A stretch of DNA of 45,249 nucleotides from Gammaproteobacteria bacterium (GCA_013697705.1 JACCWJ010000028.1:1-45249), one strand, 5' to 3'. Positions 24,760 through 34,577 are shown, numbered from the stretch's first letter. Made by a program: numbers and translations. The notes: generated by a model not told the origin, from the letters alone.

Positions 24760-27135
24760 ATGAAGTTTAGTGAACTTTGGTTACGCGAATGGGTGAATCC
24801 ACTTAGCTCGACAAAAGAGTTAGCGGATCAACTAACCCTCGCAGGGTTGGAAGTGGATAGCATAACCCCAGTAGCGGGGGCGTTCTCTAATGTAGTGGTA
24901 GGAGAAATTGTTGACATAATGCAACATCCCGATGCTGATCGCTTAAAAGTGTGTACGGTAGATGTAGGGGAGGGAGAGTCCCTAAGTATTGTGTGTGGCG
25001 GACAAAATGCCCGCAAGAATATCAAGGTTGCCGTGGCTAAAATTGATGCAGTATTACCCGGTAACTTTAAGATTAAGAAAAGTAAACTTCGCGGTGTTGA
25101 ATCCTATGGTATGCTTTGTTCTGAAGTTGAGCTCGGCTTAGCGGAAACAAGTGATGGCATCATGGAGCTACCTTCCCAAGCCCCCGTTGGAAAGAATATA
25201 CGTGATTATCTTGACTTGGACGATGCTATTATTGATATAGCCTTAACGCCTAATCGAGGTGATTGCTTGAGTATTTTAGGATTGGCCAGAGAAGTTTCAG
25301 TCCTTAATAAGTTAACATTAACCCCTCCTTTCGCTGAAAAAAACGCCACTACTGCATCAAAAGATACCCTGGGCATTACTCTTTCAGAGCCCGGCGCTAG
25401 CCCACATTATGTGGGACGTATTATCCGTAATATTAATCCCAAGGCACAAACTCCCCTGTGGATGAAAGAACGATTGCGCCGGAGTGATACCCGTTCTATT
25501 TCAGTCATCGTCGATATTACCAATTATGTTCTTCTAGAAATGGGGCAGCCCTTACATGCGTTTGACTTAAAGTCTGTCAGTTCTGGCATTGAAGTTAGAT
25601 ATGCAAGAGATAATGAGTGCATAAATCTCCTTGATGATCAAAAATTAGTGCTCAGCGCCTGCGACCTAGTAATAGCCAGTAATGGCCATCCTGTTGCGCT
25701 TGCCGGTATTAAGGGCGGCAATGAATCAGGAGTAACCTTGGAAACAAGAGATATCTTCCTAGAAAGCGCCTTATTCACATCTTCCGTTATCTCTAAAACA
25801 ACCCGGAAATTTGGGCTCTTTACCGAGGCGTCCCACCGGTATGAACGAGGTATGGATTATAAATTACAACAGTTAGCCTTGGAGAGAGCGTCGCAGCTAA
25901 TTCTTGAATTAGCGGGGGGCGAATTGGGAGATATCGTTGAAGAAGGAATATCTTTCCAGGATAAAAGTCCAATAATGCTTAATAGAAAGAGTATCGCTCG
26001 TTGTTTGGGAATCAATTTGTCTGATGACACTGTTAACGACATTCTCACCCGTCTAGCAATGAAAGTTTCTACCCAGCCGATAGGGTGGCAAGTTGTTCCC
26101 CCGAGTTACCGAAATGATATCAATACCGAAATTGACTTAATTGAGGAGCTTGCACGAATTTATGGTTATCAAAATATACCGCCAACAAAACTCATGCCCA
26201 CGTTAAATTTTTTAGGTAAGAGTGAAACGAAGCTGGATATTTCAAAAATCAAAAATGTCCTCGTCGATAATGGCTATCAAGAAGCAATCACTTATAGCTT
26301 TGTCGATCCAGTTTTTGAACATAAACTCGCTCCTGAGACAGAGTTACTCTCCTTATTGAATCCTATTTCTGCCGATTTATCGGTGATGCGGTCAAATCAT
26401 TGGTCCGGTCTTATCAAGGCTTACCTATATAACTCCAACCGGCAACAACCGAGAATTAGACTGTTTGAGGTAGGGTTGTGTTTTATTAATAGACCCCAGC
26501 AACTTGAGCAAAAATTACGATTAGGGGGCGTTGTAGCAGGACCCTTATTTAAAGAACAATGGGGTGAAACCAAACGTTCTGTCGATTTTTTTGATGTTAA
26601 AGCAGATATTGAAAATATTTTAACACTCTCTCGGCCGCTATCGCATTTTAGGTTCGAAACTTGCGCACATCCCGCATTGCACCCTGGGAAAACAGCTGGA
26701 ATTTTTTGTGGGCAACGTCTTATAGGATATTTAGGCGCACTTCATCCGCGTATTGCTCAAGAATTCGATATTAATCAAACACTTTATTTGTTCGATTTAG
26801 ATTTAGAATCTATAATAGAAACATTGTTGCCTATGTATGAAGCGGTATCAAAGTTTCCTGCAATTAGGCGTGACTTGGCCTTGGTAGTAAAAACAAATGT
26901 ACCAGCAGACAAGATAAGAGAGAAAATTCTTGATTCTGGAGGAGAGTTGTTGAAGAATGTGCAAATTTTTGATATCTATCAAGGAAAGGGTATCGAAGAA
27001 GGTAAAAAAAGTATTGCGCTGAGTTTAATTTTTCAACATGTTTCTCGTACATTAGTGGATGCTGAAATCAATGACTTTATGCAAATAACCATCAATAATT
27101 TGCATAAGGAATTTAATGCCACATTGAGGGATTAG
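24760..27135 (+). CDS. pheT: Phenylalanyl-tRNA synthetase beta subunit
   Basis: PheT (791 residues; E. coli 795) is the large subunit of PheRS; it edits mischarged Tyr-tRNA-Phe and binds tRNA. Domains in order: the N-terminal [14 protein letters not shown], an EMAP-II-like tRNA-binding domain (about 40-150, [21 protein letters not shown]), the B3/B4 editing domain (about 210-390, [20 protein letters not shown] and [12 protein letters not shown]), B5 (about 400-470), a catalytic-like core with FEVGLCF, and the C-terminal ferredoxin-like anticodon-binding domain beginning [14 protein letters not shown] (about 700-791). ihfA begins 4 bases after its stop. Confidence 0.99.
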   Translation: MKFSELWLREWVNPLSSTKELADQLTLAGLEVDSITPVAGAFSNVVVGEIVDIMQHPDADRLKVCTVDVGEGESLSIVCGGQNARKNIKVAVAKIDAVLPGNFKIKKSKLRGVESYGMLCSEVELGLAETSDGIMELPSQAPVGKNIRDYLDLDDAIIDIALTPNRGDCLSILGLAREVSVLNKLTLTPPFAEKNATTASKDTLGITLSEPGASPHYVGRIIRNINPKAQTPLWMKERLRRSDTRSISVIVDITNYVLLEMGQPLHAFDLKSVSSGIEVRYARDNECINLLDDQKLVLSACDLVIASNGHPVALAGIKGGNESGVTLETRDIFLESALFTSSVISKTTRKFGLFTEASHRYERGMDYKLQQLALERASQLILELAGGELGDIVEEGISFQDKSPIMLNRKSIARCLGINLSDDTVNDILTRLAMKVSTQPIGWQVVPPSYRNDINTEIDLIEELARIYGYQNIPPTKLMPTLNFLGKSETKLDISKIKNVLVDNGYQEAITYSFVDPVFEHKLAPETELLSLLNPISADLSVMRSNHWSGLIKAYLYNSNRQQPRIRLFEVGLCFINRPQQLEQKLRLGGVVAGPLFKEQWGETKRSVDFFDVKADIENILTLSRPLSHFRFETCAHPALHPGKTAGIFCGQRLIGYLGALHPRIAQEFDINQTLYLFDLDLESIIETLLPMYEAVSKFPAIRRDLALVVKTNVPADKIREKILDSGGELLKNVQIFDIYQGKGIEEGKKSIALSLIFQHVSRTLVDAEINDFMQITINNLHKEFNATLRD

Positions 27136-27139
27136 AGAT

Positions 27140-27457
27140 ATGGCTTTAACTAAAGCTGACATTGCTGAGAATCTATTCCAAATATTGGGCCTAAATAAGC
27201 GAGAAGCAAAAGAGATTGTAGAATTGTTTTTTGAGGAAATTAGATTCGCGCTTGAAAGGGGTGAAATAGTCAAACTTTCAGGGTTTGGCAATTTTAATCT
27301 TCGCGACAAAAAACAAAGACCAGGGAGAAATCCTAAAACCGGTAAAGAAATACCGATAACAGCGCGAAGAGTGGTCACATTTAGAGCGGGTCAAAAACTG
27401 AAAGCCAGAGTGGAAAAATATGCTGGACCAGAAAAACAACAAACGGAGGCAACGTAA
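27140..27457 (+). CDS. ihfA: Integration host factor subunit alpha
   Basis: IHF-alpha (105 residues) forms a heterodimer with IHF-beta that sharply bends DNA at specific sites and acts in recombination, replication and transcription. [56 protein letters not shown] and [20 protein letters not shown] match the family, with the intercalating proline in the GRNPKTG arm. The C-terminus has a few extra residues ([10 protein letters not shown]). Its final 38 bases overlap the next gene, so the two are translationally linked. Its place after pheT is conserved. Confidence 0.98.
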   Translation: MALTKADIAENLFQILGLNKREAKEIVELFFEEIRFALERGEIVKLSGFGNFNLRDKKQRPGRNPKTGKEIPITARRVVTFRAGQKLKARVEKYAGPEKQQTEAT

Positions 27458-27800
27458 TAGCGAAGGCTTATCCGCTATTCCAGATAAACTATATTTCACT
27501 ATCGGTGAAGTAAGTAAACTGTGTGATTTGAAATCTCATGTATTACGTTACTGGGAACAAGAATTTCCCCAGCTCAACCCCTCGAAGCGCAGAGGAAATC
27601 GTCGCTACTATCAACGCAAAGATGTCCTCATGATTCGTGAGATCATGTCGTTGTTATACGAACAAGGCTTTACAATTGAAGGTGCCCGTTCCAAACTAAA
27701 CACAGAACGCGACCAACAAACTAACGATGTGATGCATTTTCATTTGATACAAGAAACGATCAAAAATTTAGAAACAATATTAACAGAGCTCGAACACTAG
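27420..27800 (+). CDS. MerR-family transcriptional regulator
   Basis: The 126-residue protein has a MerR-type winged helix at about 24-75 ([20 protein letters not shown], then [20 protein letters not shown]), a dimerisation helix ([20 protein letters not shown]) and a short tail with no metal-binding cysteines, so it is not a metal sensor of the classic kind. The same gene follows ihfA and precedes tRNA-Pro in Pseudomonas and relatives, where its targets are also poorly defined. The ATG at 27420 lies within ihfA; no later start keeps the whole DNA-binding domain. Confidence 0.9.
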   Translation: MLDQKNNKRRQRNSEGLSAIPDKLYFTIGEVSKLCDLKSHVLRYWEQEFPQLNPSKRRGNRRYYQRKDVLMIREIMSLLYEQGFTIEGARSKLNTERDQQTNDVMHFHLIQETIKNLETILTELEH

Positions 27801-27818
27801 AATTTCCCTAATCAAAAA

Positions 27819-27895
<77 letters not shown>

Positions 27896-27911
27896 ATTTA
27901 AGTAGGATAGT

Positions 27912-28082
27912 ATGGATAAAAAATTACTTGAGATTCTTGCCTGCCCAATTTGTAAAGGCAAGCTGGTGTATGATCAAGGCAAACAAATACTCGTTTGTCG
28001 GTATGATAACCTTGCCTATCCTATACGTAACGGAATTCCGATCATGTTGGAAGATCAAGCAGAGGTTATAAAACCTGAATAA
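27912..28082 (+). CDS. Trm112/YcaR-family small zinc-ribbon-like protein
   Basis: The 56-residue protein begins [20 protein letters not shown], continues [20 protein letters not shown] and ends [16 protein letters not shown]. This is the UPF0434/Trm112 family represented by E. coli YcaR. Two cysteines in ACPICKGKL and one in LVCRYD form a partial zinc-binding set. Eukaryotic and archaeal Trm112 proteins activate methyltransferases; the bacterial function is not settled. The start at 27912 has AGTAGGATAGT upstream. It lies 16 bases after tRNA-Pro and may share its transcript, and it converges with trhO, with only 2 bases between the two genes. Confidence 0.9.
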   Translation: MDKKLLEILACPICKGKLVYDQGKQILVCRYDNLAYPIRNGIPIMLEDQAEVIKPE

Positions 28083-28084
28083 GA

Positions 28085-28855
28085 CTAATTATCGACAGGT
28101 TCGAGTCGGTCATTGATAGCGACCCTGTCATCAAACACAAAACAATTTCCGGTATAATGTTCTCCGCCACATTCTGCAAAATAATTTAATATTCCACCTT
28201 GTAGCTGATAAACTTCTCGAAATCCTTGCTCTAATAAATAGGCGGCCGCTTTTTCACAACGAATTCCCCCAGTGCAAAAAGTCACTACCGGTTTGTTTTT
28301 ATCTAATTGATCGTCATTTTGATGTAAGGCGTCAGGAAACTCTCTAAAATTCTCAATATTAAGATGGGTTGCTTTATCAAAGCTACCCATTTCATACTCA
28401 AATGTATTGCGGGTATCTAGCAAAAGAAAATCGTCATTCCTCTGCAATTTATTGTAGAGGTCTTGGGGGGATAGATAAGGAGCAGTTGCTATAGCAGGTT
28501 GGATGTGCGGCTGCCGGAAAGTGACTATCTCAGTCCGTATTTTGACAAATAATTTTTCAAAAGGAATGAACCGGGAATAGCTATATTTATACGACAGATC
28601 TTCAAAAAAAGCATGAGAGTGAAGTAATTTTTGAAAATTTTCGATGTCAGCCGCATGACCCGCTAAAAAAAGATTAATTCCTTCAGTACTCAAAAGGATA
28701 GTCCCCTTGATAGAAAGAGCGGTTCCACGTTGTTTGAATTTTTTGCGCAGTGCGATTAGTTCTGCGGCATCCAGTGTGACAAACTTATAGGCAGCTACAT
28801 TGCAAAATTCATCTTCGTTGTCTAAGGCAGTAGCCCCATTGTGGTTTTGTGACAT
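28085..28855 (-). CDS. trhO: tRNA uridine(34) hydroxylase, rhodanese-like (TrhO/YceA)
   Basis: TrhO hydroxylates U34 of several tRNAs to 5-hydroxyuridine using molecular oxygen, the first step to (m)cmo5U wobble modification. The 256-residue protein has an N-terminal ferredoxin-like domain (YKFVTLDAAELIALRKKFKQ, GTILLSTEGINLFLAG) and a rhodanese domain with LLLDTRNTFEYEMGSFDKAT and the active loop VTFCTGGIRCEKAAAYL (Cys194). It ends slightly earlier than E. coli YceA and lacks its long C-terminal Cys-rich part. Its start is 48 bases beyond the rne stop on the same strand, with a stem-loop between them. Confidence 0.92.
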   Translation of the reverse strand: MSQNHNGATALDNEDEFCNVAAYKFVTLDAAELIALRKKFKQRGTALSIKGTILLSTEGINLFLAGHAADIENFQKLLHSHAFFEDLSYKYSYSRFIPFEKLFVKIRTEIVTFRQPHIQPAIATAPYLSPQDLYNKLQRNDDFLLLDTRNTFEYEMGSFDKATHLNIENFREFPDALHQNDDQLDKNKPVVTFCTGGIRCEKAAAYLLEQGFREVYQLQGGILNYFAECGGEHYTGNCFVFDDRVAINDRLEPVDN

Positions 28856-28878
28856 ATTTTTATTCCACGGCAGATAGT

Positions 28879-28899
28879 TCTCGCGGCATTGCCGCGAGA
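28879..28899 (-). terminator. GC-rich stem-loop between rne and trhO
   Basis: TCTCGCGGC-ATT-GCCGCGAGA is a perfect 9-bp stem with a 3-base loop just past the rne stop. No T-run follows on the minus strand, so termination may be weak; it could instead protect the rne mRNA end. Confidence 0.5.
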
Positions 28900-28903
28900 T
28901 AAC

Positions 28904-31306
28904 CTATTTTTCTGTTTCGTTTTCTGGAGTGGGATGAGCATTTGCCTTGGAGTTCGTATTGTCATCCTCTTTCTTTATAGTGGGTCGGATGATAATTGGC
29001 GCTTGTTCATCTTTAGACGATATGGCTTCTTTCTCAATGGGCTTATGGACTTTCTGTTCCTGCTCAGGTTTGGTAATTGGGACAACATTGTCCGGTTTGG
29101 ATTGTGTCGGTTCTTCGGCTTTTTGGCTGCGATCGTCCTTATTTTCTCTTCGTCTATTATCAGTATGATGATGTGGCCGTGAATGTTCTCTTCGTGGACG
29201 ATGAGTTGACTCCGTTCTTTCGCGCGGTGCATGCTCCGTTCTTTCCCGAGATTGCTGTTCCGCTCTTTCTCTAGGTGGTTGCTCAGGTCTCTGACGCGGT
29301 GGTTGTGGCTCTATTTTTTCACTCGGCTGCTGCTCTTGTCTCTCCTTCGATTGAAGTTCAGACTGTTGTCTTTCGAGAGACTTTTGATAGCCCGGCTGAT
29401 ATTCAGGCTGCGCATGAGGTAAGTGGGATTTTTTTTCATCAATGGGTTGATATCTCTGAGGCTTCGGACCCGTTTTGTGACTGCTAGTACGTTGCCGTTG
29501 TTTATGATGCGGACCTTTGCCGCGTGGGTGTTGAGGTCTTCTCGTGCTCGTCGAAGTGGTTCCGCTTCCTCCTTCAGAGGTACCAGTGCCTTCTTTGTCT
29601 TTCTCCTTAGGAGATACGCCGCTAACCATCGTTGACCACAATCTTTTAATCAATCCTTGCATTGGCTTTTTAGAGGAAGGAGCAGGGGGTAGGGTGGGCA
29701 ATAGATTCTTTACGACCGGTTGATCTTGTGTTTTCCCAGATACCGTTTTCTTAGTGGCTGGCGCCTCTATCGCAGCGGATTCCATCATTCTATAACTTGA
29801 TTGAAGTCGGCTTGATTGTTCGATGAGGTCCGTTTTACGTAGACGTTTAATTTGATAGTTGGGATATTGAATATTAGGATTAGGGATAATTAAAATGCTG
29901 ACATGTTGTCTTTGTTCTATATCCGTAATAATGCCGCGTTTCTCATTTAATAGGTAGGTCGCAGCTTCGTTAGACAGTTGCAGTTGAATTTGGGCCGTAT
30001 TTTCTTTTATAGAATCTTCTTCAATCATTCGAATAATTGTTAACGCTAATGATTCCACGCTACGAATAGAACCTTGGCCATTGCAGCGAGGACAAATTTC
30101 TTGGATCGCCTCTTGTAGAGAAGGTCTTAATCTTTGACGAGACATTTCTAATAAACCAAAGCGCGAAATACGACCAATTTGTACACGGGCACGATCAAGT
30201 TTTAAAGCATTGCGCAAATGATTTTCAACATCACGCTGATGTCTTATGGGTGTCATGTCAATGAAGTCGATGACTATTAAGCCGCCAATATCACGTAGTC
30301 TCAGTTGTCTTGCAATTTCTTCAGCGGCTTCAAGATTTGTATTGAGGGCTGTTTCTTCAATATCGCCCCCCTTGGTCGCTCTAGCAGAGTTAATATCAAT
30401 GCTCACCAGGGCCTCGGTATGGTCAATTACCAAAGAACCACCTGATTTAAGACGGACAGTTCTTTGATAGGCCAGTTCAATTTGGTGTTCAATCTCATGG
30501 CTGATAAATAAGGGGATTTTCTCTTCATAAAGTTTCAAGCGGGTAATATAGTCAGGGCGCACTTGTTCGATATAGTGTTTAGCTTTTTCAAAGACATTCG
30601 GATGATCGATGACAATTTCATTGATGTCCTGACGCAAGTAGTCGCGAATGGCACGAATCACCACATCACTTTCTTGATGAATTAGTAGGGGAGAGGCCCG
30701 ATTTTGAGACGCTTTTTTGATTGCTTCCCAAAAATTTAGGAGCACATTTAGGTCCCATTGCAGTTCTTCTAACGATCTGCCCACCCCTGCGGTTCGAACG
30801 ATTAAACCCATGCCTGCCGGAATATCAAGCTTGCTTAAAATTTCACGCAGATCATCTCGATCTTCACCCTCAATTCGCCGTGAAATTCCACCCGCGCTAG
30901 GATTGTTAGGCATCAGCACTAAATATGAACCCGCTAAACTGATAAAAGTAGTGAGGGCAGCGCCCTTGTTGCCACGTTCCTCTTTTTCCACTTGAACGAG
31001 TACTTTTTGACCTTCTTTAAGCAGTTCTTTGATATTAGGTCGTTCCAGTTTTTCAGGATCTTGTGTTAGAAAGTATTCTCTCGCTATTTCTTTTAAGGGG
31101 AGGAAACCGTGGCGTTTGCTGCCATAATTGACGAAAACAGCATCTAAACTCGGTTCAATACTGGTGATTTCCCCTAGGTAGATATTGCCGATTTTTTCTT
31201 CAAATCCGGACCGTTCTGTAATGTAGTCATAGAGGAGTTTGTTGTTATCGACGAGGGCCACTCTAAGCTCTTCAGCTTGAGTCGCATTAATTAGCATTGT
31301 AGACAT
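28904..31306 (-). CDS. rne: Ribonuclease E
   Basis: RNase E is the main endonuclease for mRNA decay and rRNA/tRNA maturation and the scaffold of the RNA degradosome at the inner membrane. In this 800-residue protein the catalytic half (1-520) holds the S1 domain (IGNIYLGEITSIEPSLDAVF), the 5' sensor/RNase H part, the DNase I-like part with catalytic acids in VSIDINSARATKGGDIEETA and LIVIDFIDM, and the zinc-link CPRCNGQG (Cys405, Cys408). From about 520 the chain is disordered: basic, rich in Gln, Arg, Pro and Glu, shorter than in E. coli (1061 residues). MLINATQAEELRVALVD at residue 4 is the family start; ATG 31306 and 31297 are both possible. It diverges from rluC, as in E. coli, where RNase E controls its own mRNA through the leader. 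Confidence 0.97.
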   Translation of the reverse strand: MSTMLINATQAEELRVALVDNNKLLYDYITERSGFEEKIGNIYLGEITSIEPSLDAVFVNYGSKRHGFLPLKEIAREYFLTQDPEKLERPNIKELLKEGQKVLVQVEKEERGNKGAALTTFISLAGSYLVLMPNNPSAGGISRRIEGEDRDDLREILSKLDIPAGMGLIVRTAGVGRSLEELQWDLNVLLNFWEAIKKASQNRASPLLIHQESDVVIRAIRDYLRQDINEIVIDHPNVFEKAKHYIEQVRPDYITRLKLYEEKIPLFISHEIEHQIELAYQRTVRLKSGGSLVIDHTEALVSIDINSARATKGGDIEETALNTNLEAAEEIARQLRLRDIGGLIVIDFIDMTPIRHQRDVENHLRNALKLDRARVQIGRISRFGLLEMSRQRLRPSLQEAIQEICPRCNGQGSIRSVESLALTIIRMIEEDSIKENTAQIQLQLSNEAATYLLNEKRGIITDIEQRQHVSILIIPNPNIQYPNYQIKRLRKTDLIEQSSRLQSSYRMMESAAIEAPATKKTVSGKTQDQPVVKNLLPTLPPAPSSKKPMQGLIKRLWSTMVSGVSPKEKDKEGTGTSEGGSGTTSTSTRRPQHPRGKGPHHKQRQRTSSHKTGPKPQRYQPIDEKKSHLPHAQPEYQPGYQKSLERQQSELQSKERQEQQPSEKIEPQPPRQRPEQPPRERAEQQSRERTEHAPRERTESTHRPRREHSRPHHHTDNRRRENKDDRSQKAEEPTQSKPDNVVPITKPEQEQKVHKPIEKEAISSKDEQAPIIIRPTIKKEDDNTNSKANAHPTPENETEK

Positions 31307-31816
31307 ATCTTTAACCCGATATTAGGCGTCCTACCAACCAAATGGGTAGAGTTAAAGCTATCAAAGGCCTGACTAAGCGCTCACTTTGGGTGAATTGCTT
31401 TAGCGATAGTAATGTAACAGTAATTTTTATATCACCGAGCTTCTAAGCAAGTTATATAAATTATGTAAGAGCATTCACTCAAAACCTTTAACTAGTCAGT
31501 CGTATCCTGAATATAAGTGATACTAAGCTACTTTTAAACTTTAACCGGAAAAACGCGGTTTAACATACTAACAATCAATTTTATTCAATTTCTTGTTAAC
31601 CAATAATATTTAGAAAATTCTGGGCTTTATAAAGCCTTTTTGGGGCAAACTTAATGTTGCCTTTCTTTTAGGTGAATTTTACTCCAACCTTTAAAAATTC
31701 TTCTTTTTTTACAATAAATAATGTAAAAATCAAAAAGCCCTTCTCATGGGGCTATTACAGAGATTGTAAGTGAGAAGCAGTTTATCAGAGATCAAAAGTC
31801 ACATCAAATAATTAGG
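31307..31816. other. 510-base divergent region between rne and rluC
   Basis: AT-rich and without a credible gene. On the minus strand TTGAGT (31482-31477), 18 bases and TATATA (31458-31453) could be an rne promoter, giving a leader of about 140 bases that contains a small stem CTACC/GGTAG (about 31331-31349). On the plus strand the palindrome GGCTTTATAAAGCC (31623-31636) followed by five T (31637-31641) looks like a short terminator or attenuator within the rluC leader. A long, structured rne leader is expected because E. coli RNase E autoregulates through its 5' UTR. The assignments are tentative. Confidence 0.4.
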
Positions 31817-31825
31817 GTGCTAAAA

Positions 31826-32758
31826 ATGGATAATAAAGGAGGCGTGCAGCAATTAGAGGTGGATGAAAATCATACCCAGCAAAGGATTGATAATTTTCTC
31901 TTCAGTCAATTAAAAGGAGTCCCTAAGTCGCGGATTTATAAGGCTTTGCGAAAGGGGGAGGTCCGGGTAAATAAAAAAAGGGTGAAGCCGGAATATAAGC
32001 TGCAGTTGGGGGACATTCTTCGTCTGCCGCCTTTTCGAACACCCATGAAGGATGAGAACAAACCAGCCGTTCCGGGTACCAGACTGTCCGAACTCATTAA
32101 GACACAAATTATGATGGAAGATAATGACCTGATCATTCTCAATAAACCCGCCGGCATTGCAGTTCATGGAGGGAGCGGCATCAGTTTTGGTGTGATTGAA
32201 ATATTGCGCGCGCTCAACCCTAGAGCCAAGTTTTTAGAACTTGTGCACCGTTTAGACAGAGACACCTCGGGTTGTTTGCTGATTGCTAAGAAAAGTAGCG
32301 TGCTAAAAGAAATCCACTCCTTATTAATTGCAAGAGAAGTCACTAAAACCTATTGGCTATTAGTTGCGGGTAAATGTGATTTTAAAGAAGAGACAGTGGA
32401 GGCTCCTCTGCAAAAAAATATTCTTAAATCTGGCGAAAGAATTGTGGTGGTTGATGAGGAGGGTAAATCGGCTAAGACAATTTTTAAATGTATAAAGCAC
32501 ATCGGTAACTTGTCTCTCCTTGAAGCGAAGCCTGTAACAGGTAGAACCCATCAAATTAGAGTGCATGCTGCCTATCTTGGTCATCCCATTGTCGGGGATG
32601 ACAAATATGGCGATCATGAGGTAAATAAGGAGTGCAGACGACAGGGGATCAATCAGCTTTGTTTGCATTCTTCTTCAATTGAATTCTACTTACAAAGTAA
32701 GGAAAGGAAAGTTGCTATTTGTGCGCTTCTGAAAGAACCTTGGGTAGAGCATTTATAG
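31826..32758 (+). CDS. rluC: 23S rRNA pseudouridine synthase (RluC-type)
   Basis: RluC isomerises U955, U2504 and U2580 of 23S rRNA to pseudouridine. The 310-residue protein has an S4 RNA-binding domain at the N-terminus (KSRIYKALRKGEVRVNKKRV) and the RluA-family catalytic domain with the active Asp in ELVHRLDRDTSGCLLIAKK, plus GRTHQIRVHAAYLGHPIVGD. The ATG at 31826 is preferred over a GTG at 31817 because TAGGGTG lies at proper distance. Divergence from rne supports RluC over RluD. The end lies next to the convergent yceF gene with no gap, so the two transcripts probably overlap. Confidence 0.93.
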   Translation: MDNKGGVQQLEVDENHTQQRIDNFLFSQLKGVPKSRIYKALRKGEVRVNKKRVKPEYKLQLGDILRLPPFRTPMKDENKPAVPGTRLSELIKTQIMMEDNDLIILNKPAGIAVHGGSGISFGVIEILRALNPRAKFLELVHRLDRDTSGCLLIAKKSSVLKEIHSLLIAREVTKTYWLLVAGKCDFKEETVEAPLQKNILKSGERIVVVDEEGKSAKTIFKCIKHIGNLSLLEAKPVTGRTHQIRVHAAYLGHPIVGDDKYGDHEVNKECRRQGINQLCLHSSSIEFYLQSKERKVAICALLKEPWVEHL

Positions 32759-33337
32759 TCAAACTACCTGGAACCCCTCTTTTTCCAGCATGCCTACTAA
32801 GGCAATAATGGGCATGCCTACCAGGGTGGTTGGATCTTTGCCGCACAATTCTTCCATTAAGGCAATGCCGAGGCCTTCTAATTTGATACTGCCAGCACAT
32901 TGGTAAGGTTTTTCTTTGCGTAGATAGTTTTCAATGGTTTCAGGGGATAAGGTTTTATATTTGACTCGGTACTCCTCAATGGCGCTCTGGGTAGTTGAAG
33001 TGTCAGTGTTAAATAAGCAGAGTCCGGTATAAAAAGTAATGACTTGACCACTGGCTCGGGTCAACATTTTGACCGCATTTTCGTGGCTATGGGGTTTGCC
33101 GACAATTTCATTATCGATCACTGCCACTTGGTCGCTCCCTATAACAAGGGCATTAGGGAATTTTTCATGATGGACCTTGGCCTTGGTAATGGCGAGTCTT
33201 GTAACTAGTTGCTGGGGTGACTCATTTTGCAATTGAGTTTCATCAATATCCGGAGCAATAATTTTAAAGGTAAGGCCTAATCTTTCAAGAAGTGCTTTAC
33301 GGGCAGGAGAGCTGGAGCTTAATACTAATTCTTTCAT
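32759..33337 (-). CDS. yceF: Maf-family nucleotide pyrophosphatase (YceF type)
   Basis: The 192-residue protein belongs to the Maf family. The YceF branch hydrolyses 7-methyl-GTP and related modified nucleoside triphosphates to monophosphates, keeping them out of RNA. Motifs are LSSSSPARKALLERLG (N-terminal SxSPxR loop), DIDETQ, ALVIGSDQVAVIDNEIVGKP with the catalytic Asp, and YQCAGSIKLEGLGIALMEEL. The last is typical of YceF rather than of the dTTP/UTP-specific YhdE. In many relatives yceF sits next to yceD-rpmF; here an icmL-like gene lies between them, on the same strand as yceF. Confidence 0.9.
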   Translation of the reverse strand: MKELVLSSSSPARKALLERLGLTFKIIAPDIDETQLQNESPQQLVTRLAITKAKVHHEKFPNALVIGSDQVAVIDNEIVGKPHSHENAVKMLTRASGQVITFYTGLCLFNTDTSTTQSAIEEYRVKYKTLSPETIENYLRKEKPYQCAGSIKLEGLGIALMEELCGKDPTTLVGMPIIALVGMLEKEGFQVV

Positions 33338-33341
33338 ACTT

Positions 33342-33373
33342 AAAAAGAATCCCGCAGTTTCTACCGCGGGATT
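33342..33373 (-). terminator. Intrinsic terminator of the icmL-like gene
   Basis: On the minus strand AATCCCGC (33373-33366), a 10-base loop and GCGGGATT (33355-33348) are followed by CTTTTTA. An 8-bp GC-containing stem plus five T is a standard rho-independent terminator. It lies between the icmL-like stop and the yceF start, so the two genes are separate units unless read-through occurs. Confidence 0.85.
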
Positions 33374-33380
33374 TCCTCTA

Positions 33381-34493
33381 TTATTGACTTGTGCCAGGAG
33401 TGCTGGTGGTTCCTGAGCTGGCGCCGGGTATTCCGGTGGTGGTGCCGCCGAGGCCAGTTGGACCCGTTGTACCAGTCGTTCTCGTAGTGCTACCGCCTGG
33501 AGTGGTGGTAGCCGGAGTGGTCGTACCGGTAGAAGGTGTTGTTATGCCTGTAGTACCGGTTGTTGGAGAAATGGTGCCTGTGGTACTAGGAGAAGTAGTG
33601 GTACCGCTTGTTGTGCCGGTTGTACTAGGAGTATTCAATCCACCGGGTGTGCCTGTTGTGGAAGGAGAAGTGATAACCGGAGGAGTCGTCCCTGAGCCTG
33701 TTACCCCGCCACTTGTCGACGGTGTCATTGGTCCAGTAGTAGTGCTTGGTGTGGTCACTGTGGTGGTGGTCCCCGTTACTGGGGCAGAAGTAACCGTTGA
33801 AGGAGAAGTTATCGTCATTGGCTGTGCCGGCACCACTTCAGCAACGAAATGACTTATACCCACTCCAGAAGGAGAATTGTTGCGATTAATCAACATCGTT
33901 ATAAGCAGGCTCTGCTTAATCAACTTGGTTTCATTCTCGTAAGTTGCCAGCACAGGCACTACCACTTTCCAGGTGTAAACCCCGTTTTTAATGCCTTTAT
34001 TGACAATGGCGGGTTTAGCAGTGGTGGTTGCAGAGGCTACCAATTTCTTGCTTTCGACCACTTTTAAATTATTAGATTTATCTAAAGCATTCATGAAAGC
34101 CGTCCAGCCTGGGCCGGTGAAATATTGTTGATTCATTTGCATTTGTTTATTGTAATTTTTAAAGTCATAACTATAAGCTGACTTAGCGGCATCGGTTGCG
34201 TAGGTCAACACTGCACTGTCAGACATATTAGGCTCAGTGAGAGGAGCGTTGACGTTGGATGTAACAGTGTCTGTGGGTGCCAATATGGTTGGAGGAGACG
34301 TCATCCCTGTGGGTTTATCTGCTACCATTGCGGTGGGTTGTTGTTCAGGATTACTCGCTACTGCATTAGTCGCCATTCCTGCTGCATAGGCTACACTAAA
34401 AGAACACGCTGAAAAAGTAGCTATAAATAAAGTAGTTAGCGCGAGAGCAGTAGGCTTAGATTTGTTTTTCTGTGACTTTTGACATGATGTCAT
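33381..34493 (-). CDS. IcmL/DotI-family protein with Thr/Gly/Ser/Pro-rich tail
   Basis: After a hydrophobic N-terminal signal (TALALTTLFIATFSACSFSV, about 15-35, with a possible lipobox ending at Cys), residues about 88-215 match the periplasmic domain of DotI/IcmL: VLTYATDAAKSAYSYDFKNY, QQYFTGPGWTAFMNALDKSN, NGVYTWKVVVPVLATYENET and LLITMLINR. DotI is an inner-membrane component of the Dot/Icm type IVB secretion apparatus, related to TraM of conjugation systems. Stand-alone paralogues with unknown role are known in Legionella. The last ~145 residues are a low-complexity tail of Thr, Gly, Ser, Pro and Val, unlike DotI, suggesting a surface-exposed or linker region. GGAGGA lies 9 bases before the ATG. 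It stands outside any dot/icm cluster, so it is probably a paralogue, not the core subunit. Confidence 0.85.
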   Translation of the reverse strand: MTSCQKSQKNKSKPTALALTTLFIATFSACSFSVAYAAGMATNAVASNPEQQPTAMVADKPTGMTSPPTILAPTDTVTSNVNAPLTEPNMSDSAVLTYATDAAKSAYSYDFKNYNKQMQMNQQYFTGPGWTAFMNALDKSNNLKVVESKKLVASATTTAKPAIVNKGIKNGVYTWKVVVPVLATYENETKLIKQSLLITMLINRNNSPSGVGISHFVAEVVPAQPMTITSPSTVTSAPVTGTTTTVTTPSTTTGPMTPSTSGGVTGSGTTPPVITSPSTTGTPGGLNTPSTTGTTSGTTTSPSTTGTISPTTGTTGITTPSTGTTTPATTTPGGSTTRTTGTTGPTGLGGTTTGIPGASSGTTSTPGTSQ

Positions 34494-34548
34494 TCTATAA
34501 ATCCTCCGTAATTTAAACTGTGGGTTGATTATAACAATTTTTTCCCCT

Positions 34549-34577
34549 TTGACACCTTAATTTCATAAAGATACTAT
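34549..34577 (+). promoter_or_regulatory. Sigma-70 promoter of the yceD-rpmF-plsX-fab operon
   Basis: TTGACA (34549-34554), 17 bases and TACTAT (34572-34577) form a near-consensus promoter. The predicted start of transcription, about 34584, is only about 3 bases before the yceD ATG at 34587, implying a leaderless or almost leaderless message. It is the only strong promoter seen at the head of the operon and lies back-to-back with that of the icmL-like gene. Confidence 0.7.

Noticed and set aside
33391-33852. A 153-codon plus-strand Val/Pro/Gly-rich frame
   Set aside because: It is the mirror of the Thr/Gly/Pro-rich tail of the icmL-like gene on the other strand; low complexity keeps the opposite frame open.
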